A DNA stretch of 12,291 nucleotides from CAZXDS01 sp964639525. GTDB taxonomy: Bacteria > Bacteroidota > Ignavibacteria > Ignavibacteriales > Melioribacteraceae. The notes beneath the pieces are model-generated. The model was not told the origin of the DNA. It did no database searches and was given only the letters and a program-made list of their open reading frames with translations. Location of the stretch: contig CAZXDS010000100.1 in assembly GCA_964639525.1 (NCBI GenBank), forward strand, positions 1-12,291, given 5' to 3'. A program made the position numbers and the translations under genes. Shown in pieces: positions 1 through 7,104 of this stretch; the first letter of the stretch is position 1, and every line of letters starts with the position of its first letter.

Positions 1-61
1 AAAAACATTTTAATTTATAATGGCAATTTAAGTAAAAAAGAATACTCTTTGGAATAAAAAA
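1..61. other. AT-rich sequence downstream of the barrel gene
   Basis: This stretch lies after the stop codon of the outer-membrane barrel gene. Read on the minus strand it has one weak potential hairpin, AAAGA-gtat-TCTTT, running into a short T tract. The stem is only five A/T-rich pairs, so I do not call it a terminator. No coding sequence is seen. Confidence 0.5.
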
Positions 62-1678
62 TTAAAATCTTTTAGTAAAATTAAAATATAATCTTCCATA
101 ACTATTAATTGACTCAAACACTCCTTCGTAACTTATATTTACATTTAACTTTCGTAATGCACGCCAAGTTAAATCAATGCTGAAAATATCTTGTTTCAAC
201 TCATTAATGCCGGATAAGAATTTGTATTTAATATTTCTGTAGCCAAATGATGAATACACAGCACTGCCGAAAATATCTTTTGAAAAACGCACTGAAATAA
301 TTCTGCCGTCTAAATAACTTGTTTTAAGACTGCTATAAGTACCGGAAATCATTCCGTTGATTAATGGAAGTCTTGAATATGAGAATCCACCGGAATAGTT
401 ATTCGTTTTCTGTACATCGCCGTGCATAAATCTGTAGCCATAAGAAAAGTTTAACGAAAGACGATTAATAGGACGTAAATTTAAACGCAGTCTCAAACCC
501 TGCCGTGTTGCAGCATCAAGAAGACTATCAGCGTAACTTTTAAATGTTTCATAATATATAACATTTTTCCTTTTATCGTACGATGCCGAAATACTAATAA
601 ATCTTGATGGGCGAAAACGCAGCGATGTGTAAAACCCTGTTAAACTAAATGTACTTTGCGGATTTCCGCTAACACGTTTATATAAATCAATTTCAGATGA
701 GAGAAATAAACTTACATTTTTCACAAAACGACTATTATGTTGAAAATATAAAAATCTTCTATCTGTCTTAAAATTATTAGTCTGCTGAAATATTGCCATA
801 GAGTTCTGCATTTTTCCAAAACCGGCTTGGGTAGAATTGCTAATATAAGCACCGTACTCAAACAATTTAGCATTTAAACCGTAATCCGAAAAATTTGGAC
901 GCGAACCTGCAATTAATCCGTAGTTCAATTCCCCGATTTTGCTTTCAAATTGAAGTCCGTCAACTACCGAAATATTTGTAATAACCGGATTAATTTTTCG
1001 TCCGACAACTACGCTTGTGTTCTCACTAAAATTATATTTTACCGATAGTGCATATATTTTAAGCGCATTACTAATATTGTTTTTTACATTTGCCCAGTCA
1101 GTTGAACGATAATTAAATGAAATATAACTATCGAAAGAAAAATTTGAATTATTTACTCTATCGCCGTTTAAAGAAAAGGTATAACGCCAACGAACATAAT
1201 CCGTCGAATTTGTATTCGAAGTATTGGTATAGGCCGAAACGGCAAATCTTCCCTTCAATTCATTTTCAGATTTAAAATATTTTAGTTTGGATTTGACAAC
1301 ATACTTTTGATTTGGAGTTGTTACTTTATTTTCAACCGTAGCAACATGTTTGGAACTGTTATTTTTAATTTTATTATTTTCCGGCGCTATTTTTACAAAA
1401 GCAACTACTTTATCGCCAACTTTTAGATGAGATTTATTTACAAATTTTCCGGAAACCGAAGTTGAGGATAAAAATTCGACTTTAATAACAGGTGCAAAGC
1501 TCCCATTAGAATCATTAAAAAGTTTATCTCCTTTTTTAATTCCCTTTGTGTTTGCAAACTTAACATAAACATTTACCGTTGAAATGTAGCTTACTTTCCC
1601 TTCTACTCGTTTTTTATTCTGAGCATAAATTCCTGAAGTAAGAAGTAGGACAATAACTAATATATTTTTGCAATTCAT
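62..1678 (-). CDS. Outer-membrane beta-barrel protein, putative pore partner of multiheme cytochromes
   Basis: The 538-aa product starts with a signal peptide (about residues 1-19, hydrophobic core then YAQ). Residues 22-100 form a small beta-rich domain with a GIKKGDKL turn and a second KVGDKV turn, resembling SH3-like N-terminal domains. A K/N-rich linker (about 105-135) follows. From about 135 to the end the sequence alternates polar and aromatic/hydrophobic residues, as transmembrane beta-strands do, and it ends in ...FNFTKRF. A C-terminal Phe is the known BAM-recognition feature of outer-membrane barrels. The ATG at 1678 is supported by AGGAGA 9 nt upstream. This is the last gene of the cytochrome run, 6 nt after the 34-heme gene, so by analogy with porin-cytochrome conduits it may carry electrons through the outer membrane. 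I see no clear MtrB-like motif, such as the N-terminal CxxC of MtrB. It could instead be an ordinary porin or a structural barrel. The barrel call is firm; the conduit role is inference. Confidence 0.8.
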   Translation of the reverse strand: MNCKNILVIVLLLTSGIYAQNKKRVEGKVSYISTVNVYVKFANTKGIKKGDKLFNDSNGSFAPVIKVEFLSSTSVSGKFVNKSHLKVGDKVVAFVKIAPENNKIKNNSSKHVATVENKVTTPNQKYVVKSKLKYFKSENELKGRFAVSAYTNTSNTNSTDYVRWRYTFSLNGDRVNNSNFSFDSYISFNYRSTDWANVKNNISNALKIYALSVKYNFSENTSVVVGRKINPVITNISVVDGLQFESKIGELNYGLIAGSRPNFSDYGLNAKLFEYGAYISNSTQAGFGKMQNSMAIFQQTNNFKTDRRFLYFQHNSRFVKNVSLFLSSEIDLYKRVSGNPQSTFSLTGFYTSLRFRPSRFISISASYDKRKNVIYYETFKSYADSLLDAATRQGLRLRLNLRPINRLSLNFSYGYRFMHGDVQKTNNYSGGFSYSRLPLINGMISGTYSSLKTSYLDGRIISVRFSKDIFGSAVYSSFGYRNIKYKFLSGINELKQDIFSIDLTWRALRKLNVNISYEGVFESINSYGRLYFNFTKRF

Positions 1679-1684
1679 ACTCTT

Positions 1685-4317
1685 TTATCTCCTTTTTTTG
1701 TATTTAACGGGAATGCCACCATCTCCATCTCCCCCGCCCTCTCCACCACCGGTTGGATGACAATCATAACAAGCTGCACTATCATATGTATAACCGGAAA
1801 CTCCGCTGTGTTCAGAATTCATATCCGTTTGATTGTGCTCGTGGCAAGTTAAGCACGAAAATATATTGTAATCATTTGCGTTAGTGTGGCAGTCTGAACA
1901 TACATTCCATTCTCCATTGTGTTTTCCCGAGTAAATTGGGAAATATTGTCCGTCATGGTCAAAAGTAGATGGAACCCAAGCATTTTGAGTATGACACGTT
2001 TCACAATCTGTAGGAAATTGTGCACTTTGATGCGGCGGATTATTGGAGTTATTATAGTCGCTTTGATGACAGTCATAGCATAAAGTTGGTGTATTATTAT
2101 AATTACCGTTATGGCAATTTGCACAATCCGTAATATTTGCATGAGCACCAAGCAGTTGATAATAATTATTATGATCCGGAAACTGAGCAGGATTCCAACC
2201 CGGATTTGTAGTATGACATGTTTCACAAGTAGTTGATAATGACAAATTTTGGTGATTTGGATTTGTAGTTCCTGTATAATCGGAATTATGACAATCATTA
2301 CACAAAGTTGAAGTTCCCGCATAACCGCTTGAATGACATTTATCGCAAGTTAAACTTGTATGTGAACCCGTTAGCGGAAAATTTGTTGCAGCGTGGTCAA
2401 ATGTTACTTGATCCCATGCCGTTGTAGTGTGGCATTGTTCACACGTTGTCGGATAATTTTGCGATACGTGTTCCGGTGCCGAATCAAATTTGTCCTGATG
2501 ACAAGTAATACACAAAGTTGAAGTTCCCGCATAACCGCTTGAATGACATTTATCGCAAGTTAANNNNNNNNNNNNNNNNNNNNNNNNNNNNNNNNNNNNN
2601 NNNNNNNNNNNNNNNNNNNNNNNNNNNNNNNNNNNNNNNNNNNNNNNNNNNNNNNNNNNNNNNCCGTTGTAGTGTGGCATTGTTCACACGTTGTCGGATA
2701 ATTTTGCGATACGTGTTCAGGCGCCGAATTATATTTATCCTGATGACAAGTAATACACAAAGTTGAAGTTCCCGCATAGCCGCTTGAATGACATTTATCG
2801 CAAGTTAAACTTGTATGCGAACCTGTAAGCGGGAAGTTTGTTGTATTGTGGTCAAATGTTACATCAGACCAAACTGTTGTTGTATGGCATTGCTCGCACG
2901 TTGTCGGATAATTTTGCGAAACGTGTTCGGATGCCGAATTATATTTATCCTGATGACAACTTATGCATTCAGGATTTGTACCTGTGTAACCGTTTGTATG
3001 ACAATCGGAGCAGAGTACTGTAACATGTGAGCCGGTTAACGGAAATCCTGTATTTATATGATTAACCGCATCGTCACCTGTTCCTTGCGGATGACAAGTA
3101 AAACAAGCAACTGATTCGTATGTGTAACCATTAATATTTGAATGTTTTGAATCCATTTCCGTTTGATTATGCTCGTGGCAAGTTAAACACGAAAATATCG
3201 TATAATCACTTGTATTAGTATGACAATCGTTACAATTTGCCCAAGTTCCGCTATGCTTTCCCGAATAAACAGGGAAATATAATCCGTCGTGATCAAATGT
3301 AGCCGGAGTCCACGCAGTTGTAGTATGGCAAGTTTCACAATCGGTACCAAAACCTGCACCTTGATGATTAGGATTTGTAGTTGCTTCATAATTACTTTGA
3401 TGGCATGTATAACAGTCAGTCGGTGTATTCTCATAACCACTCGCATGGCATTTTTGACAATCGTTTTTAATTTCAGCATGCCTGCCGGTTAAAACAAAAA
3501 AGCTGTCATGATTTTGAAAATCAGCCGGCGACCAGCCCGGATTTGTAGTGTGGCATTGGACACAATCTGTAGAAAATTGTAATGAAACATGGTTTGGATT
3601 AGTTGTTGCTTCATAATTATTTTTATGACAAGTATAGCAATCATTAGTTAATCCGGTAAAAGTTCCTTTTGCATGACAAGAAAAACAATCGGAAATTGCA
3701 TGCCCGCCCGCCAAAGGGAAAAAGTCATGAATAAAACCGGTTGTTCCCCAAGAATTTGACGTAATAGAATGACACTGTTCACAATCGGTAGAAAATCCCG
3801 CTTGAACATGATCAGGGTTAGTAGTTGCTAAATACTGCTGCTTATGGCACTGAAAACAATTAACACCAAGCGGTTTAAAATTCAAAAGAGACGCCGATAA
3901 ATGGCATTGTTGGCAATCTACAGTTTGATGTACTCCAAAAAGTGGAAATCTACTTCGTTCGTGAATTTCCAAAATATTAGAAACTAACCAAGATTTTGGA
4001 GTATGACAATTAGCACAATTAAATCCTACTGAATTCTGATGGATATCCGTATGACAATCCACACAATTTGTTGAAGTATTTGTAAATTCCAAAGACTTGT
4101 GACAAGATGAGCATTGAACATCTTTGTGCTGACCAACTAATTTAAAATTTGTTTTACCATGGTCAAATTTAATGTTATGAACATCTACTTTCCAACTTTC
4201 GGTTGTGTGGCAGTTGGAGCATTTAATGCTAAAATCTTTCCCGTGCGGAGATTTTTGCCCCAACATAAAACTCTGCATAACCATTATTATTATTATTATT
4301 TTCGATAAATATTTCAT
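1685..4317 (-). CDS. Giant multiheme c-type cytochrome, at least 34 CxxCH motifs (interrupted by an assembly gap)
   Basis: Two reading frames, from 4317 into the gap and from the gap to 1685, are one gene. They are homologous around the gap, and a true gap of 65 bp (mod 210) joins them in frame to give about 865 aa. The product has a signal peptide (residues 1-20), then SPHGKDFSIKCSNCH with the first heme site at C33. I count 22 CxxCH before the gap and 12 after. Many sites are preceded by H-x4-7, candidate distal ligands. Layout: 13 hemes; a 3-heme module starting YSGKH and ending CHPQG; an array of 70-aa triheme repeats; six further hemes; a second copy of the YSGKH module ending CHPTG; and a Gly-rich tail ending KYKKRR. 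No CxxCK or other catalytic heme motif is seen, so an electron-wire or storage role is more likely than an enzyme. The start has only a weak ribosome site and follows an 87-nt spacer. Heme loading and location are inferred. Confidence 0.88.
1688..1693 (-). promoter_or_regulatory. Shine-Dalgarno site embedded in the end of the upstream gene
   Basis: AGGAGA lies 9 nt before the barrel ATG and also encodes the last two Arg codons of the 34-heme cytochrome, directly before its TAA. This arrangement favours translational coupling of the cytochrome and the barrel. Confidence 0.75.
2299..2718. repeat. Exact 55-bp repeats flanking the first assembly gap
   Basis: The last 55 bp before the gap (2509-2563) are identical to 2299-2353. 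The first 55 bp after it (2664-2718) are identical to 2419-2473. Each contig end therefore coincides with a 55-mer that recurs one repeat unit away. This is what a de Bruijn assembler using k near 55 produces when it stops at a tandem repeat. Confidence 0.9.
2375..3039 (-). repeat. 210-bp (70-aa, triheme) tandem repeat array inside the giant cytochrome gene
   Basis: The units begin at the Leu of LTGSH and run 3039-2830 (unit A, most divergent), 2829 into the gap (unit B), and from the gap to 2375 (unit C). A partly matching unit continues below 2375 and then diverges. Each unit encodes three CxxCH motifs (CDKCH, CITCH and CEQCH in units B and C). Visible parts of B and C differ by only a few bases, pointing to recent duplication or gene conversion. 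The spacing of matched landmarks (2301 to 2511) is exactly 210 bp. Because of the gap, the real copy number is unknown and at least three. Confidence 0.9.
2564..2663. other. Assembly gap of 100 N; true length predicted as 65 + 210n bp
   Basis: The run of exactly 100 N is a placeholder. The interval between the same two landmarks in the adjacent repeat copy (2354-2418) is 65 bp. That length restores both the 210-bp period and the reading frame of the cytochrome gene. Additional whole units would also fit. Confidence 0.85.
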
Positions 4318-4378
4318 AATATTTCTCTACATTTGTAATGAGTCAACTTTAAATAATCTGTTCCGTCATTTATATTTT

Positions 4379-4396
4379 TTATCTGAACTCAGATAA
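4379..4396. other. 18-bp perfect inverted repeat between the 12- and 34-heme genes
   Basis: TTATCTGA and TCAGATAA face each other across a 2-bp centre, in the 87-nt spacer between the two cytochrome genes. It could be an operator-like palindrome or a small RNA hairpin, but the 2-nt loop is tight and no T tract follows on the minus strand. It is not called as a terminator, and its function is unknown. Confidence 0.4.
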
Positions 4397-4404
4397 TTGA
4401 TTAT

Positions 4405-5528
4405 TTATTTTACTTTATTTCCTTTTATATTTGAATCACCACCATTATTTGAATCATGACATTTAAGACAAGAATAAACATTATAGTCATTTGCATTTAT
4501 GTGGCAATCAGTGCATGAATCCCATTCACCATCGTGTTCACCTGAATATATTTCAAAATATAAAGCATCGTGTGCCTTAAAATCTGCAGGTACCCAGCCA
4601 TTTATAGAATGACACAAAGCACAATCAGTAGAAAATTGTGTTGCAAGATGATTAGGATTATTCGTCTGTTCATAATTATTTTGATGGCAAGTATAACAAT
4701 CCGAACTTAATCCGGAAAAAGAATCTGCGTTATGACACGTGAGACAATCGGATATGGCATGTCCGCCGGTTAACGGAAAAAATGCGTGTACAAACCCAGT
4801 TAATCCCCAACTTGTTGAAATCATTGAATGACATTGCTCACATATTGTAGAATAACCCAACTGCTTATGGTTTGGAGTAGCCAATAAATATTGCTGCTTG
4901 TGGCATTGATAGCAAGTAGAACCAATCGGCTTAAAATTCAATAAAGACGCAGAAATATGACATTGCTTGCAATCCAAAGTTTGATGAACTCCAAGCAGCG
5001 GGAATCTGCTGTTTTCATGAATTTCAAGTATATCCGTTACTAACCAAGACGAAGAATTGTGGCATTCCTCACAATTAACACCAACTGAATTTTGATGAAT
5101 ATNNNNNNNNNNNNNNNNNNNNNNNNNNNNNNNNNNNNNNNNNNNNNNNNNNNNNNNNNNNNNNNNNNNNNNNNNNNNNNNNNNNNNNNNNNNNNNNNNN
5201 NNGACGAAGAATTGTGGCATTCCTCACAATTAACACCAACTGAATTTTGATGAATATCTGTATGACAATCAGAACAACTTTGCCCCGTATCATTAAATAT
5301 TAATGATTTATGACAAGATGAGCATTGAACATCCTTGTGCTGACCGATTAATTTGAAACTTGTCATATTATGTTCAAACTTGATGTTTTTACTATTTACT
5401 TTCCAATTTTCCATAGTATGGCAATTTGAACAATCAACATTAAAATTTTTCCCGTGCGGAGACTTTTGTCCCAGCAATAAACTCTGCACTATGAAAATTA
5501 TTACAATTATTTGTGACACGTTTCGCAT
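4405..5528 (-). CDS. 12-heme c-type cytochrome (split only by an assembly artefact)
   Basis: As written, the frame is broken by 100 N. The exact 55-bp sequence on both sides shows that the two contigs overlap. Removing the N run and one copy (155 bp) makes both halves one frame of 322 aa. The product has a signal peptide (residues 1-20), first heme site at C33, and 12 CxxCH motifs, the last being CLKCH close to the C-terminus. It aligns almost along its whole length with the N-terminal part of the 34-heme protein: the same SPHGK start, GQHKDVQCSSCH, IHQNSVG, SRFPL.GVHQT and YSG.H elements. The two genes are therefore tandem paralogs. Its C-terminal YSGEH module stops after two hemes instead of three. 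The start overlaps the 20-heme gene by 22 nt, and a weak GAAGAG precedes the ATG. A periplasmic electron carrier role is inferred from heme motifs and neighbours. Confidence 0.87.
5048..5257. repeat. Exact 55-bp duplication flanking the second assembly gap
   Basis: Positions 5048-5102 and 5203-5257 are identical base for base and abut the N run on each side. Collapsing them changes the length by 155 bp and brings the two coding halves into phase. This looks like an unmerged contig overlap, not a biological repeat. Confidence 0.93.
5103..5202. other. Assembly gap of 100 N, predicted to be spurious
   Basis: The placeholder N run sits between two identical 55-bp contig ends. The paralogous stretch of the 34-heme protein (DIHQNSVG...CHTPKSWLV) shows no insertion at this place, so no sequence is expected to be missing. 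Confidence 0.9.
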
Positions 5529-7081
5529 GAAAACTCTTCATATTTAAATTGTATTTGTTTTTTACCATCTACTATCTCACTTTTATGGCACTTACTACAT
5601 TCAACGTTTGCATGTGCACCGGCAAGACTAAATCTCGTTTTGCTATGGTCAAATTTGCTTGGTTTCCAATTTTCAAAACCATGACAAGTTGAACATTTAT
5701 TTGAAAAATCTCTTTTAAATTGCCCATTATGAAAATCTTCATGACAAGTCGTACATTTTGATGATATTTTTTCAAATGTCATTTTGTTTCTATTTTTGAA
5801 ATGACATTTAGAGCACTCAACGTTTTTATGTTTGCCTAAGAGTGTAAATTTTGTTTTGCTGTGATCAAATTTTACATTATGCCAACTATTTACATTATGG
5901 CAAACAGCACACAAATTATCGCTGTCAGCAAATTTATTTATTTCTTTTCCATGAATATTATTATGACACGTTTCGCAATTTGTATTTTTGAACTTAAAAA
6001 TATTATCGTCATTTTTATAATGACAAGCCGAACAAGGAATTGCAAGATGACTGTCGCTTAACTTAAAGTTTGTTTTATTATGTTTTTGAATTGAAAATGA
6101 AGATGGATGGAATCCGGAGACAGTGTGGCAATGAGAACAATCCTCAGGTTCATCATTTTCCATTAATTGCCCGGAATGTTCATCTTTGTGACAGCTTATA
6201 CAATACTTAAATTTTAGTTTTTTCTTAAAACCTGAAATATGACATTTACTGCATGCAACAGATTTGTGTTTACCTTTTAATGCAAAACGTGTTTTTGAAT
6301 GATTGAAATTTCTTAAATTCTTTACATTTGCAAATGAAGTTATCGAATGGCATTTTAAACAATTTTGCCCAAACCTTCCTTTATGAATATCCCTATGGCA
6401 ATTTGAACATTTGGCAAATTTAATTCCGGCAAACTTCTGAAAATCCTTACCATTTAATTTCTTTTTTACATGGCATTTTTCACATTTTACTTTTTTGTGC
6501 GCTCCTTCAAGTTTAAAATTGGTTTTGCTATGATCGAAAAAAGCTGCAGGTTTCCAGTCAATAGTATTATGGCAAGTTGTACATTTTTGTTTCTTAAAAG
6601 TACCTTGATGATAATCATCATGACAATTTGTACAATTTACAGAAAGCCCCAAATATGTTTTGGTTCGCTTTTTAAGTTTAGCAGATTTTATAAACTTTTT
6701 TTGATGACATTCATTACATTTTAATTCGGCATGTTTTCCGGTTAACCGGAAAACGGTTTTACCGTGATTGAATTTGTCAGGATCAAATTTAAGCATCTTA
6801 AAATCACGCCCAAAATGTTCTCCGTGGCACTTAAAACAATCATGCCCTTTAACATCGGAGGAAGAATGAAATCCAAGTTTTTTATCAATAAGTGTTTTAA
6901 TTTCCTTATGACAATCAAGACATTTTTTATTTTCAACTTTGTCACGCAGTACGTGGCACTTAGTGCAATTGCTCATCCCTTCCAATTTTGCATGAGCGGA
7001 ACTTAATTTTCCGGGTGAAATTTGCGCAGTTATAACTGTGCTGAACAGTATTAAAACAAACCCAACAGATGAAAAACGCAT
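5507..7081 (-). CDS. 20-heme c-type cytochrome, Lys-rich
   Basis: The 524-aa product has a signal peptide (residues 1-19, cleavage probably near VITA/Q) and 20 CxxCH motifs, the first at C39. After three N-terminal hemes, a triheme module repeats: HxxVxCxxCH, then CxxCHxDxHxGxF, then CxxCH followed by FDHSKTxFxLxGxH. Five complete modules are visible. A sixth stops after its second heme, because the protein ends at CETCHK. The ATG at 7081 is preferred over an upstream in-frame TTG at 7099, because GGAGGG sits 10 nt before it. The protein is visibly rich in Lys, unlike the following two cytochromes. Its last 22 nt overlap the start of the 12-heme gene. By position it is the best candidate to take electrons from the inner-membrane components. 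No catalytic heme motif (CxxCK) is present, and the function is inferred. Confidence 0.9.
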   Translation of the reverse strand: MRFSSVGFVLILFSTVITAQISPGKLSSAHAKLEGMSNCTKCHVLRDKVENKKCLDCHKEIKTLIDKKLGFHSSSDVKGHDCFKCHGEHFGRDFKMLKFDPDKFNHGKTVFRLTGKHAELKCNECHQKKFIKSAKLKKRTKTYLGLSVNCTNCHDDYHQGTFKKQKCTTCHNTIDWKPAAFFDHSKTNFKLEGAHKKVKCEKCHVKKKLNGKDFQKFAGIKFAKCSNCHRDIHKGRFGQNCLKCHSITSFANVKNLRNFNHSKTRFALKGKHKSVACSKCHISGFKKKLKFKYCISCHKDEHSGQLMENDEPEDCSHCHTVSGFHPSSFSIQKHNKTNFKLSDSHLAIPCSACHYKNDDNIFKFKNTNCETCHNNIHGKEINKFADSDNLCAVCHNVNSWHNVKFDHSKTKFTLLGKHKNVECSKCHFKNRNKMTFEKISSKCTTCHEDFHNGQFKRDFSNKCSTCHGFENWKPSKFDHSKTRFSLAGAHANVECSKCHKSEIVDGKKQIQFKYEEFSCETCHK

Positions 7082-7091
7082 ATTAAACAAA

Positions 7092-7097
7092 CCCTCC
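7092..7097 (-). promoter_or_regulatory. Shine-Dalgarno site fixing the start of the 20-heme gene
   Basis: GGAGGG lies 10 nt before the ATG at 7081, in the 23-nt spacer after the flavoprotein stop codon. It overlaps the region of the alternative TTG at 7099 and so argues against that start. Confidence 0.8.
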
Positions 7098-7104
7098 AAA
7101 TTTT

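Noticed and set aside
1..61. Terminator after the barrel gene
   Set aside because: The only hairpin has five weak A/T-rich pairs. It cannot be distinguished from chance in such AT-rich sequence.
1685..1760. Type IX secretion sorting domain at the end of the giant cytochrome
   Set aside because: The C-terminus is a Gly/Asp tail ending in basic residues and has no recognisable beta-sandwich sorting signal.
1849..2322. Long open frames in alternative frames across the cytochrome genes
   Set aside because: They are shadows of the repetitive cysteine/histidine-rich coding frame. They lack ribosome sites and meaningful composition.
2300..3040. Regular repeats that could suggest a CRISPR array
   Set aside because: The period is 210 bp, the repeats are in frame within a gene and encode heme motifs, and there are no short repeat-spacer units.
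1685..7081. Catalytic multiheme enzyme such as ammonia-forming nitrite reductase, hydroxylamine or tetrathionate reductase
   Set aside because: All heme sites found are plain CxxCH. No CxxCK or other catalytic heme signature was seen, and the modules are repetitive as in electron carriers.
7082..7099. TTG at 7099 as the start of the 20-heme cytochrome
   Set aside because: The ATG at 7081 has GGAGGG at good spacing and opens a normal signal peptide. The same reasoning rejects TTG at 9958 and, with its AAGGAGA, TTG at 10366.
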